In this document: positions 45,228 through 57,588 of the stretch, in pieces
How positions within the stretch are numbered: position 1 is the first letter of the stretch
Layout: every line of letters starts with the position of its first letter
Source of the DNA: Malachius bipustulatus
Taxonomy: Eukaryota; Arthropoda; Insecta; Coleoptera; Melyridae
NCBI GenBank assembly: GCA_910589415.1
Contig: OU342630.1
Span: 66,832,186 to 66,896,185 of the forward strand
DNA length: 64,000 bases
Reading direction: 5' to 3'
The notes under the pieces: generated by a model
Told to the model about the DNA's origin: nothing
Database searches by the model: none
Seen by the model: the letters and a program-made list of their open reading frames with translations, nothing else
Made by a program: the position numbers and the translations under genes

Positions 45228-46549
45228 AACTACTAAGAAACAAGGTTCAATAAAAATAATCAAATCAAAGTTATCGTTGAAGGCTTGAAGTAAAACACCA
45301 AAATAAAACTTTAATAGTAGCAATAAGCAAATATTTGTAGAAAAAATGAGAATATAAATAAATGAACAAATTATGTGATGTAGAAATGGGATTTAGACAC
45401 CAGTTGAGTACACCAATTTATTTATATCTGATACTTTTAGTAATAGATAAAAAAAATCGTCTTTTGTATCACGAAAAAACTTCTGAGTAAAAATTTTCTG
45501 CTACAAGCTTCCCTATATGAAAAAATTGGTTCAGTTAGGTACTTCAAAACACTACATTTTCGTCTAGCAAGTTCATTATTCACAATAATTACAATTTACG
45601 ATGTACCTACCTAAATCATTCATAATCATAAACTAAAAAGAGTATTTTCCACTTCGTAGGAGTGCATCTTTTCGCTTGAGAATACTTCAAAGCGTTTCTG
45701 TGAGTAAAGTAACATAATTTCCCTCAACCGTTTTACATATTGCAGAATCTCTCAAAACTTTTGTATTCTTGAAATATTCTGTTTTACCTCGTTCTCCATC
45801 AACATGATGTTGTATTTTACGGTAAACATGTCTAAACGCCAGGAAATGTTTCCTTCTTTGAGAATTTGCATGAAGAGGATTCAGTTTCTTTTGGGATTTC
45901 GCATTTTATCTACATCATCCTAATAATTATATTATTAACGCAAATATAAGTTTATATTTTGTACATAGGTACCTAGTTCCTAACTCTATAAAATAAAGTT
46001 ATGCACATGATCTAGGTATAATGTAATCTCTAATAGCATTTTTCTTGTAATAATGGAACAGGGTTTATGTGAGCTTAGCTTGGTATACTAGTGGGGTTGT
46101 TTTGTATAGTGTCTGATAGGACAGATCGATGACCGAGGATAATGATGCACACTTACCTCGAGTTTATTTCAAGAGATTAGCGTATCAATCATTTATTTTA
46201 TTTTACCTATAGATAAACTAATATAGAGTGTATAACATAAAGAGCTATTAAATTTCGTTTTCACTGTCACGTTTTCTATTGCTATCATAACTTAAGTTTC
46301 ATAAAAAATTGCGTCATTGACAAAATATATTATTGACGATTAGATGGCATTGTTAGCTATGACAATTTGTGGTTGTTTTTTGGTTATATTGACGAAGCCA
46401 CTTTTTTTTTTCGTACGTCTATCAAGTTGTAAGTGAGTCTAAAAACTCTTCAAATTGCTTGGTACGTAACTGTTTAGTGTGTTGTGAAAAGTAGGTCAAC
46501 TCTTAGCCACAGAAAGTTTTTTATTAATACTACGGTGTTTCTTGAGATT
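45228..46549. other. no gene recognised
   Basis: AT-rich throughout; no repeat partner or supported reading frame. Confidence 0.4.
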
Positions 46550-46830
46550 ACATAACAATGAAATTTTGCATATAGTTACTTCTTTATTGTCATTTCGGCA
46601 CACTTTTTGCCAGTCAAAAATTTGGAAATGTTTGCTCAAGAGAATTGAAGCGCGAAACGGGAGGTGGGGGGAAGAGGATTTATATAACATTGACCTTCCT
46701 AGTTTTTCCTATGCACGCCTTTGGTTCAGTCAGAGGGGTTGTTTTTTAAATCAAGCGTATATTTCTTTTATTTTCTCACTTTTGTAAGGTTTAGGGCTTG
46801 GTTTACGAAAATCTACCATATTTGACTACA
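46550..46830. repeat. diverged solitary repeat arm
   Basis: The order of words (GCACGCCTTTGGTTCAGTC, GGGGTTGTTTTTTAAATCAA, GCGTATATTTCTTTTATTTT, CTCACTTTTGTAAGG) parallels the inner part of the left terminal inverted repeat of the transposon at 57194 (GTACGCCTATGGCTCTG, TGATTGAGCGTTTATTTGTT, CTCACTCTTATATG). No inverted partner is nearby. It is probably an old relic of a related element. Confidence 0.45.
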
Positions 46831-47963
46831 TGCGACATTGATCGACTGGTAGTCCACTCAAATTGGACCAAAAACTTTCTGTTTGCTCCAAATTTGTGTA
46901 ATTGTTGCCCAAGTAATTTTTCAGTCAAGGAAGGAGGTGTAGAACTGTAGAGACCGTGATCAGGTAACTAAGCGGTTCCTTCAGAAACTTGTTCAGTGTT
47001 TGGTGAGTCAACATACCAAAAATCTTAACATCTAGGTATTGAGCCGCGGGAGGGAATGGGGGTAAAGGTCCTTTTTTTGGAGTTTTCTGTTATATCTCAA
47101 AAACGGTGCGTCATAGGAAAAAAATTCCAAAATATGGTTATGACAAAATTAATTCATCAGGTCCACAGAAGGTTTCAGAGGCCTATTATTATTTATAAGT
47201 CATACAAACGGAATAATCTAAAAGGTAATACAGACTTTCAGTATTTTATCTTTGTTCTTTGTAAAATATGAGACAAGATTACATGTAAGAAAACGTGAAT
47301 AAATTCCTCAAGATACGACAAAAACCATTGGCGGGGGCTTTAACATTACCAAGTATAAGAATCTGTTCCGCTCCAACTCTAACAGCGATTAGTCACGTCA
47401 CCTCCCTAACGAACCTTCAACATTGTCTCCAACTCATGCAAACTCGATCAAGGCATTCCCCTTGCCGCTGCCATTGTCACCTTTCCAGGGTGTGGTATGC
47501 CACAATCAACAAGAATATAGAATGGGGCAAAAGCGACACTATATTATATTACGAGACCATATTATTATAGGGAATGTGTGTATCCAGGAATGTGAGATGT
47601 AAATGATACGACATCCAAGGAAAATACAAATAAGGATTCATAATAATACTTTAGATTATTAAGTGCAATAAAATAAAATGTAGGTCTTATATTTTATTCC
47701 GTGTTCAAGAATTTTACTATACCAGCTTCAAGTTTCTTAGCTGTTAGCTACTATTTGTTACATTTCCTTTATTATCCACTTTATGAATCACCCTTATAAA
47801 TTCAAGGTGTGCACCTACCTCAAAATTTAACCTCTTCATCTGTTAGTTGCACACTTGCACACTAGTTTTCTACTTATCAAAAGTTTTAAATAAAAAATAA
47901 AAAACCTATGGAATTCTGTCAATTCAGTAGCCTGGATTTGATAGTTATTTATGTAACAAGAGC
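46831..47963. other. no gene recognised
   Basis: AT-rich with a G-rich patch near 47045. The frames at 47056-47271 and 47295-47570 carry no recognisable domain. Confidence 0.4.
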
Positions 47964-48051
47964 GTTACTTAGATGATAATGCCCAGAGGTTGACGTGATT
48001 CAGCCCGAGGGCCTTTGGATGTCGACCAATGGGCATTATCATTGCAGTAAC
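47964..48051. repeat. hairpin (copy e)
   Basis: GTTAC...GATAATGCCCA and TGGGCATTATC...GTAAC pair, continued by GGTTGAC/GTCGACC, around the apex CAGCCCGAGGGCC. The apex is shorter and less like the CGAAGCG form than in copies b, d and f. Confidence 0.7.
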
Positions 48052-48203
48052 ACATGTCAGTGGTGCACACAAGAATTTATTTTTCACATACATCGCGAAA
48101 ATAAAATTGATTTTTGATTGATCTTTTTCACATAATTATTGAATAGCTAGGGATTCTAGGATATTTAGTAACTTTTGCGGTGCGAGGCAAGCTAAAGTCT
48201 GTA

Positions 48204-50868
48204 CACTGAGAGTTGTCTGTTGTGATAACTAAGGATACATCATCTCGTTATGTTTCTTACTCCTTCTATTGCAATGCATAGTCAATCGAGTTAAAATGGG
48301 ACGTATTGTCAGAAATACGTTTGAATCGTCTGCAATTCTAAAAAACCTTCTTGCGCATCAATCGCAGAAATAGTGTATTTTTATGCGATTCAATTATGAA
48401 TATTTTCACCGCTTTTTAAATTATTGGCTTTTTGAAATTTTCCATAGTCATGTCATGTTAGCGTAGTGCTTTAATGTGAAAAATTTTCTGTGATAATTTC
48501 ATTTCATTTCGTTTCAACACGTGCCTTAGAATGGATTTTTAAATTTAAAAATCAAAAAAATTGGCAAAATTTTACAATTTTGTCCCTTTTCCTATGCCCG
48601 CCACTGGCTAACTTTACTTGAAAAATACTATTTTTTACACTACCTTTAATAAATTCGGAAAAAACTGAAAGGAGAGTTTTTAAAACCGAAAGTTTGAAAT
48701 TTTAGAGGAATAAACATCATTTAAAAATATTCGAATATATCTCCGCCATTTTTATATTTGCTTCTTGAAATTTTTGAAGGTTAAATATGCTATTAGTATA
48801 GTTGTCTACTATCAAAATTTCCGTTCTATTCCTTCAAAAATAAGCTCATGAATGTTTATAGAAATGTAGACATTTTTACCCTTTTCCTACCCACGCCTCT
48901 GGCTTATTAATAGAAATGATGCAAATTGTACTGCATTAGCTCAAATTTCAAATAAGTTTATTCCAATCTTGTTAATTTTGTTTAAAAGTTTTTGATCTTG
49001 CCTATTTAGGGGTTCAAAATCTAGCCATTTTCCAAAAATTGAAAAGGCCGCCATTTTGGAATGTCTTTACCTATTTTACTCAAATACAGTACCAGACGAC
49101 TACTTGAGGGTATCTTACTACCAAAAAAATTTCAGCGCTCTAGATTGAAAACTTCGACCAGAAACCGTGCCTCACGGACGGTTTTTTTTCTGAAATTCGG
49201 AGGGACATCCTGTAGAAGTAACACAACTCTAGGAAAATGTTTTTTACGAAAATCAAACGTCAGCCCTAAGGTTGATAAGAGTAAAAAATTTCGTTCATTA
49301 ATCTTGAAAGATGAAGCTACAGGAGCGTTTTTAAAAATTTAGAGAAATTAATTTATAAAAAACATCATGTAAAAAAAAATCGAATATCTCCGCCATTTTT
49401 CTTATTTACTTTTTGAAATTCTCAAGGGTTTAAGTCTATTAGTATAGTTGTCTACTGTAAAAATTTCAGTTTAATTACTTCAAAAATGTGCTCATAAATT
49501 GTTGGAGAAATTTAGCCATTTTTACCCTTTTCCTACCCACGCCACTGGCTTATTAATAGAAAAAATGCAAATTTTATTGCATGAAATTAAATTTCAAGTC
49601 ATTTACTTCCAATATTGTGAATTTGATATAAAACTCTTTTTTTATCTAGCTTATACAGGGGTTCAAAAAATAGTCCTTTTTCCAAAAATTAAAATGGCCG
49701 CCATTTTGAAACGGCTCGATCGATTTTGCTCAAGTGCAATACCAGACCACTCCTTGTGGATATCTTACTTCCACAAAAATTTCAGTCTCCTAGATTGAAA
49801 ACTGCGACCTGAAATGAGGTGACAAAAACCGGATACCTGGAATTTTGAAGGGACACCCTGTAGAAGTGATGGGACTTTTGGAAAGTTTTTCAACGAAAAT
49901 CCAACGTCATTCCCAAGCTTTACAAGGACCCAAAATTTCGTTCACTAATCTTAAAAGATAAAGCCACAGGAGCGTTTTTAAAATCGAAATTTCGCGATTT
50001 TGGAGAAATATATAAATATATAAATATATAAATATATATATAAATATATAAATATATATATATATATCGTGGGCAGGTGAATTTTGGAAAACTACTTTTT
50101 CGTGATCTGGGGGTCACGATCGGTGGACATTTGATGAGTTTGGGTGATTTTTGGAAAGTGATGTCGTCCTCAATAGTGTATTTTTTTGTTAAAAAATACA
50201 CTAAAAGATGAGCGAGAGTGAGACGGAAGTATCGACTCGCGTCTTGATACGCTTAGATTGATACGATATTACGATAAAATTGTCGTCGCTACTATCAGTA
50301 GTGTCAGTGTCAGCGCTAAATTAACTAATAAGGTTTGTCTTGTGATTTGAAACGTTTTTAATACGAAATTAGCAGAATTACCTGTGTCCGGTGTTATTGT
50401 CCTGTGATAAACTATGAGTAACTTATTATAATTGCTCGAATGCCTAAAAATCTATTTCCTTGCTTTGACTGGGAAACGATTGAACTCCCTAGTACGTGAT
50501 CTTGTGGTTAAATTGCTGGAATATTTTACTTGCAAATAAGAAAACGGAGGTGTTATTCTTTCTTTTAAACGGCAACCAGCAGGTAGGTGACATGATATTT
50601 CTATCATGATGATAACAATAATTATTATGATTCTTATTTACTTGCATTATATAATATTTGTTATCAAAAAGTTGCAAGGCACTACTTCGTCAATAACTTG
50701 TCGAAATAATATATTTGTAGGATATTCATTATTCCTCAACACACGCCACTGACACGAACTGCGATACCACATCTGGTTCGACTTAGAAATAAGTGTACGA
50801 TTCAAATCGAATTAAATGAAATTGTTTAGTCAGAATCAGTGTGGCATGACAACGGACAACTCTCAGTG
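48204..50868. mobile_element. candidate 2.67-kb element with 14-bp or longer TIRs and TA flanks
   Basis: TA|CACTGAGAGTTGTCTGTTGT (48204) is inverted at ACAACGGACAACTCTCAGTG|TA (ending 50868), with one mismatch in 20. The TA flanks fit Tc1/mariner-type insertion. The dispersed repeat R1 copy 2 lies inside, so R1 either inserted into this element or was carried by it; R1 copy 1 does not have these ends. No transposase was recognised. Confidence 0.5.
48341..50204 (+). repeat. dispersed repeat R1, copy 2
   Basis: Same start (AACCTTCTTGCGCATCAA), same end hairpin (TAGTGTATTTTTTTGTT and its complement) and same internal order as copy 1 at 34561. Unit landmarks lie at 48889 and 49534 (the ACCCACGCC-CTGGC word), 49200 and 49848 (GAGGGACA-CCTGTAGAAG), for an internal period near 646 bp. 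The ATAT microsatellite (about 50009-50065) is longer than in copy 1. The copy is interrupted by small indels but otherwise collinear, and non-coding. Confidence 0.88.
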
Positions 50869-52711
50869 TACAGAGAGTATTTGACGTATATTCGTCATTA
50901 CAATAATCCAGGCCGATATAGAGGGCATTACGGATATAACGCCCGCTATAACGCTCTGGTTGTTTTGCAGTGGTTTATGTATGTCGTATCCTAGACATTA
51001 TTGACGTATAATGGCTAGATAATTGAAATATAAAACATATTCTCTTGCTTTTTCATACTAACTAACTGCTAACAACCCACTAAGATTTCCCTGCACTCAT
51101 TTACTCGCCTATCTCAATATATTTCTTGCGTTTTGGTCACTATAACACAAGCATTATTGGCTCAAACTGGACTACGAGGGAATAATTCTTGATGAACAGA
51201 AAATGAAGAATATCAAAGAAAGTTCAATTTATGTAATTTAAGATCTAACAGCTAGGAAAACGGAATTAGTTGGAGGTCAGTGCCCTGAGAGTTTTCAGAA
51301 AGTGCCCTTTTCCGCAGTCACCTCCAAAGTTACTAAATTAGTCCTCTAGTAGTGACTTACTGGAGGAGGTTATAGGGGATATTGGAGTGCCAATTTGCCC
51401 ATAAGAAATTTCTTGTTTTGTAAGCTTTGTAATTTAAAGCTAGAGCACTGTTTTTATGTCAATTAGCCATTCAATCCTAGCTTAATAAAACAAGTTTTCT
51501 CAGCTCTTAAATTCTGTTTTTTTTAATATAGCACCATCTGTGGTCTTTTATAATAATTGACTTAAGGAAAAATTTTATAGATACGCTTCCCAGATGGCTC
51601 TAAAAAGCTAAAAAAGCTTACTTCAGAGTACCTACATACTGCAGTTAGTTAATACGTATGTGTATTAGTAAAGTTTGAAATAAAATTTATCCAGGACAAG
51701 GATAGATACAGTGCAATTATTATAGGATGGCGAAAATATCGACTAAGATTGTTGTTATTGGACGACAAATATTTATGGAGTCCGACGTTAACTAACCTAT
51801 TTGCGCAGTAAGAACTTATTCGCCTTCCTATAATAATTTGACTGTAGGTATGTTTAATAAACTAGAATGTTCAGGTGATAATTATTAAAGTAATTGCTGT
51901 TGCAGAGTGTCCGGTTTAGTAGCCACTCTAGAAAATTGTCCTCCAGGGAGGCGACATCATCAGGTAGGCTGGAGGCTGGTGTTCTAGGGTGATCATTACC
52001 GCGTAGAAAAGATGGGAGGTGTTAGAACGAGCCCTCTGGGACTGGTCGAGGGATTCTTGCCCTTTCAATTACATCTCGATAGTGGATCCTTCGCATTTAT
52101 GTGGCATGACTGTTCTTCGCAGGGTATTACGAATAGCCCAAGGACTCTCGAGGCAAAGGAATGTTATTTATACGGGTAATTAAGGTACATGTTAGTTTTG
52201 CTGGTTAAATATTCCCTAGAGATCGAAAGAAAATTAACGATGATTAAATGTTTTTATTGGCAGCTTATTAACTTTCGTTTTTTCAAGGTGGTGTTTCTTG
52301 ATCGACTGAAAACAACTTTGTGTGTGTGTCTATCTACCGACCAATTCGCAATTTCAGCTTGAAAATTCAACAGCTAGCAGAGGGCTGGCTGCTACAGGTT
52401 AGTTTACTTTTACTGCGATTTTATCGTCTGAGATTTTATAGTATTACATTAGATTCACCTCAGAAGTTAACATACTCGTAGTAGTCCGTTTATAGTTTCA
52501 GATTTGCTTAAATGTGTGTTAACGTTGCAAAGTTTGTACGCCTCGATATTCTTGGTAGGTACTTACTATTATATGGAATTTTGTTACGTAAGTACAGGTA
52601 AACACGTCATTATATCAGCTTATGAAGTATTGAATGTGCACCGATTCAAAGGCTTTTTAAACTCAACAAACGTTCAAATTGTCGTCTGTTGGTGCGCTCA
52701 TCGTGCATGTA
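50869..52711. other. no gene recognised
   Basis: AT-rich. A GC-richer patch (51900-52160) has weak similarity to 34080-34330. The frame at 52504-52743 runs into the next transposon's end and is not supported. Confidence 0.4.
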
Positions 52712-53973
52712 GGGGAGGGTCGCCTAAATTGGACCGTTTCTGAAATTGAACCACTCGTGTTTCTACCATTTATAGGAAAGCTGGCACCATCTCGTATTTT
52801 TTCACCGAGCTACTAGTTGAGTTGATTATTATTCCCGGTATACGTGTTTCTTGTATGCAAGCTAACTGACATATCGATTATTTACCAGAAAGACCTCATC
52901 TCATGTTAATTTTGTACCACTTACCGTTAAACTAAACAAATGTCAGATATGTAGATAAAAGTTTTTTATTATCCTCATAGTTTTTGTAGTCCTTCCCTGT
53001 CATTTTGATGCCATAATCTCTAACTTATCTTGCCGCTTTATAGTACATATGAAGTTTGATTCAACCTAGGTAGCATATTCCTAAATTGGACCACTAGGTG
53101 GTTCCCAAAATGAACCGGTCCAATTTAGGAAACCGCTGAATTTTCGACGAAGCTCAACCACTGGCCTTGCTTAAAAACCAGATTAAGTCTATAGAGACGC
53201 CAACATTAGATGTCTCAATACAAGAAATCTCCCCATTGCCCATTAAAAATCAAAAAATAATGACAAAAAGGAAAGCTCGCTCTCAAGAAGCAGTTCAACT
53301 GGCTAGTTCTCCGTATAAAAATGAATTGGGAGCTTCAAAAGCAGCACCGCATCTGGGGTTAAAAAAATAAAAAGGCAATTGAACTCATCAAATTTGGTAG
53401 TTGATGGTAAAACTGAAGATGGAGGTGAAAGTTGGTTTTGAAATATTTGTGGGAACGTAAACGTTGAAGAGATGATACAGTGCATGTTATGCAAAAAATG
53501 GAATCATGTAAAATGTGCCAAAGTTTCACTAAAAATAAAAATATATCTATTATTGCCTAGACTGTAAAATATAAGACAATGCTATACCTAAATTGATTTA
53601 TTAACTTGCGTTGCCTACTATTTTACTATTTTTCTTGTGCACATGATCTCTTTATTTATTGTAGAATGTTTGTTATGTTTTTATTCACATTCTTATTGAC
53701 GTTTCGTTTGATTATACGTACTTTGGTAGCCTGGTCCAATTTATGAAACCACTGGTCCAATTAAGGCAACCGGTTTCTTAAATTGGACTTTTGCAGACGT
53801 TTTTGTTTTTTCTCAAATAAAATATCTACATTTATTTTATACATTTGTTAATTTTTTTCTAAGATAAGCTTGGTACGTACTTTGATATCCCATGGTCACG
53901 ATGACCAAAACTTTTGTTACTCAGCTCCCAGAAAATAAAATATAAAAATGGTCCAATTTAGGCGTCCCTCCCC
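52712..53973 (+). mobile_element. pogo-like DNA transposon relic with subterminal motif array
   Basis: Terminal inverted repeats: GGGGAGGGTCGCCTAAATTG (52712) and CAATTTAGGCGTCCCTCCCC (ending 53973), flanked by TA on both sides (52710-52711 and 53974-53975). The word CTAAATTGGACC or its complement recurs at about 52723, 53082, 53118, 53732, 53751, 53774 and 53949, in both orientations, with two weaker copies. These resemble an array of transposase-binding sites. Inside lies the C-terminal remnant of a transposase. The element is about 1.26 kb, so it is an internally deleted derivative. Confidence 0.85.
53144..53580 (+). pseudogene. transposase C-terminal remnant (pogo/Tigger-like)
   Basis: The frame to 53370 reads EISPLPIKNQ, KRKARSQEAVQLASSPYKNE, a lysine-rich, low-complexity tail typical of insect pogo/Tigger-type transposases. 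After a stop and frame changes comes a PHD/zinc-finger-like end: NVEEMIQCMLCKKWNHVKCA, with the Cys-x2-Cys-x4-His-x2-Cys order visible. The DNA-binding and DDE catalytic regions are gone. Family assignment rests on these C-terminal features and on the TA-flanked TIRs. Confidence 0.6.
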
Positions 53974-54698
53974 TACTATTATAATAGAAGGATTTTTTTA
54001 AATGCTCTACAGGGGAATCCCTATGATGTTTTGGGAGCGCTGCATGAGCGGAGATATAGACTCAAGCTGGCTTTGAATCGTTACAGCTTGTGTGTTCTTC
54101 GAATACTATTCCAAAGGCATAGTACCAAATTTGAAATAACGTGGTACGAGAATAAGAGGAGCTGAACCTGATATAGGGATGAACTCTTGTGTATTTCCGC
54201 CCGGCCTCATTCTAGGTGGGATCAAACGAACCACGTCTTTTGAAGACTTCTCATGAAAATATCTGTAAAACAGACTTAGGTCAGCTACTTTTCTTTGATG
54301 TTCGAGGGTACTTAAATTTTTTTGTCAAATCCGAGTCAAGCAGTATTCTCAGCATACATTTACGAGCTGAGCTCCAAACGTGTGAACAGTACTCCAAGGA
54401 TATAGTCGGGTTTGAGCCTTGTACACCTGTTCAGGTGCTGAGTTCTTCCCATTTGTCCGAAATATAGTTCCAGACTACACGTGGTTTCCTTGTTTTTTTT
54501 GACACCAATAATTGGTAGGACACAATGACATGACTTTGAGACGAGTTTGTATTGAGGATTCCAGTTTTTACCCAAAACCATATGAAAAATGAAAAACAAA
54601 AAAGCATGATTGGAATTAGCAGATCCATTGGATTGAAGAAAAGTTTTTTTTTAATCTTCACCAAAATGAAGTTTAAATACTAATAATTATTAGGTATA
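53974..54698. other. no gene recognised
   Basis: Contains the 42-base word shared with 36434-36475. The frames at 54216-54467 and, on the minus strand, 54360-54664 lack recognisable domains. Confidence 0.4.
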
Positions 54699-55459
54699 CA
54701 GGGTTGTATGTAATTGAATGTCAATATTTAAGGGGGTAATTTTTGGGTCCATTTTAAGAAGAAAACTTCATAAGAACGTATGTCCTAGAAGTCTTAACTT
54801 TTTAAATACAGGGTGGTTAAGTTTTTAAAAATAATTAATTTTTCATAATATCTGTAAAACCGTGCTGGATATTTTAATGTAATTTAGTAGACAGGTATTA
54901 ATCATCAAGAGGCATTTTTTCATGTACCACATTTCGTTTTATCTCCACTAGTGACATTTTGCAGAATTTTACCTGCACATTTTTATATTTTTTTATTGTC
55001 ATTTAACGACAATCTTGTGACCATGTAGTGAAACATATTTTTTTAGGCGAAAACCGTGGGACTGAAAAAAAATAAGTGATCAAATTTGCTTGGAAATGAA
55101 TGGGGATTCCAAAAATGATTTCTATTTGAACAGAAATCAGTGGCGTACCATCAATGTCTGCTAAAATATGCCGGTAAAATTCTGCACGATCGTACACCAT
55201 CGTCACTAATGGAAATAAAATGAAACGTGGTACATGAAAAAATGCCCCTTGATGCGTAATACCTGTATACGAAATTTCATTAAAATATCCAGAGCGGTAT
55301 ACGAGATATTACGAAAAATGATTTATTTTAATAAAACTTTATCACCCTGTATCTCAAAAGTTAACACTTTTAGGACATACGTTCATATGAAGTTTTCTTC
55401 TTAAAATGGACCCAAAAATCACCTCCTTAAATATTGACATTCAATTACATAACACCCTG
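54699..55459. mobile_element. palindromic MITE with nested ends
   Basis: TA|CAGGGTTGTATGTAATTGAA and TTCAATTACATAACACCCTG|TA are the outer ends. The arms match over about 270 bp on each side (for example TTTTGGGTCCATTTTAAGAA versus TTCTTAAAATGGACCCAAAA, and GTACCACATTTCGTTTTAT versus ATAAAATGAAACGTGGTAC). A second pair of ends, TA|CAGGGTGGTTAAG (54809) and ACTTTATCACCCTG|TA (55349), lies 110 bp inside. No coding sequence. Confidence 0.87.
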
Positions 55460-55733
55460 TATAGATATGTACTATTATAATAATATTTCAAAATAATAAA
55501 AAAGTATTAGATATTTGTTATTAATATTTATGTTAGCTATTGAAATATTTTAATATTATTATTTTGTGAGATAGTTTATTAACCTCGGTTCTACTGTTGC
55601 TTGTAGACGTTGCATTTTGTTATTTCAATATGTGTGTCACTATGTTTCCGGAAAATAAGAACGTGTAATAAAAAATTCCTCAATTATATCTTTTACTGGC
55701 ACTTCTTTAATGATTTCTTGTATAAATAGTTAA

Positions 55734-55758
55734 CTGATGAGGCTAGAAAAGGCGAAAC
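55734..55758 (+). ncRNA. hammerhead-ribozyme-like core motif
   Basis: CTGATGA (55734-55740), a short imperfect stem (GGCTAGAAAAGGC) and GAAAC (55754-55758) reproduce the two conserved core strands of a hammerhead ribozyme in order and spacing. Stem II would contain a G-G mismatch. A convincing stem III and cleavage site upstream or downstream were not found, so the motif may be inactive or fortuitous. Confidence 0.3.
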
Positions 55759-56109
55759 AGCTGCCTTCATATAATTTCTATCGATCTATAAATATTTCAC
55801 CTCCATACTAACGTAATTCATAATTACGAGTACATTCCATCATGCATGATCGGATTCCCGGAATTAATTACAAAGATCGCCCCTGCTAGTTATGAAGGGG
55901 TTCTTGAGATAAACGAGTTCGTGAATAAAATACATATCTTATGTCAATATAGGCGAATTTTCATATCCCCATCAGTCTGATCGAATATTAAATTTCAAAG
56001 GGATCACCCAAATTGAAAAGCTTTCGAATAATATTGGAACTAAAAAATCTCACACAAGAAATTCTTAAACCTGTCCTGAAAACCTGCCAAAAGGCTTACC
56101 AAATATTTG
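55759..56109. other. no gene recognised
   Basis: AT-rich, no repeat partner. Confidence 0.4.
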
Positions 56110-56217
56110 GAATATTATGAATAAGTAAATTAAAGTAAATCTTCAGTGTTTTAGTTTTCTAGAGAATATTATGAATAAGTAAATTAAAGTAAATCTTCAG
56201 TGTTTTAGTTTTCTCTC
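56110..56217. repeat. 54-bp tandem duplication
   Basis: Two copies starting GAATATTATGAATAAG (56110 and 56164) and containing AAATCTTCAGTGTTTTAG are virtually identical, implying a recent local duplication. Confidence 0.88.
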
Positions 56218-57193
56218 AAAACAGAAGAGAGAACTTAACTTTCAACCGCAAGCATTAACTGACCCAGTGTAGTCTTGAAAGTTCCGTAACTTTATCACCA
56301 CAACTAAGTGTCCCTAGATTAACAGAGGACCGCAATACCGCAATCCATTCATGATAATTCTGAATGCATGAGTGTAATTTGCTTTGAACAATATTCAAGT
56401 AAAAATAAAATTGAATAAAAATTACTAAAAAATTGATATAAAAATCGCGGGCAAAACATGGAGCTCAAAAAAGGTGCTGGGTGCTAATCTTGACCAGCGT
56501 CCATACATCGAGGTCTTATGGGTGTCTCTCAAGACGCCCGATTATTACATTTTATATTTTGTTTTGTATTCATTTTTGAATGTAATTTAAGACTAATTTA
56601 AAAATATTTTCTAGATTGTATCTGGTATAATAGCCGATCTGCTACGAAATTTTTTTTACAAAAAAAAGCTTCTTGCTTGCACCAAGTATTCATGTATAAC
56701 TTATCATCTTTTGTCATTTCATAATAGAATTAAGTCCAACAGAAATACGAGTATTTACTGTAGAATCCACATTAATGACATTTACATTACATGTAAAATC
56801 TGCTGTATTACAATAGAATTCTTTGGCCGACACAACGAGAAATGATCGTCAGAGAATCGACGTTTCACTGTTTATTTTTACTCATTAGTATAAATGTAAG
56901 TATGAAAATATTTGTAGTCCTTTTAGTCGCTAGATGGCACTATGCCATGTAAGTCACTATGTTTCCAATGCCATAATAGTAGTTTTGTAATAATTCGTAG
57001 GCTTCCTTTATTCGGCATTTTCCTCTTATTGTTGTGTTGGTGATATGTCAGACTGATGAACTGAAAATAATCAGTGAAAGAATATTATTATTGTGAAATT
57101 AACGGATTTCCGTTGTAGATATATTTTTTTTTATTTTGGCGATTTGTTTCTTTTTTTTAAATGCTGTATTGGAGATTTCTGCAATTTGTTATA
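56218..57193. other. no gene recognised
   Basis: AT-rich flank of the next transposon. Confidence 0.4.
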
Positions 57194-57588
57194 CAGAGTG
57201 TTACAAAAAAGGAGGTCAAGCTCTTGGTCACAGATTGTTGGGCCAAAAATAATGACACTTTCCTTATGCCATTTTTCACATAGGCGTCCCATTTTCAAGA
57301 TACCAAACTTTAAATTAAAAAAAAGTTTTTTATCAATAACTCCGTTATTTTTTAAGATACTCACTTGAAAATTTGCATAGCCTTCTTCCTTATGCAGACA
57401 CACATTTTTAGGAAAAAAAATCAAAGAAAATCCAAGCGCGAGCGCACGAAAGGGGGTTTATGGCAGACCTTGGCCCCCCAAAATTTTTCTGCGTACGCCT
57501 ATGGCTCTGATGTATGGTTTTTTTGATTGAGCGTTTATTTGTTTTACTATCCTCACTCTTATATGATTTTGATTTAGGCCTTATATCC

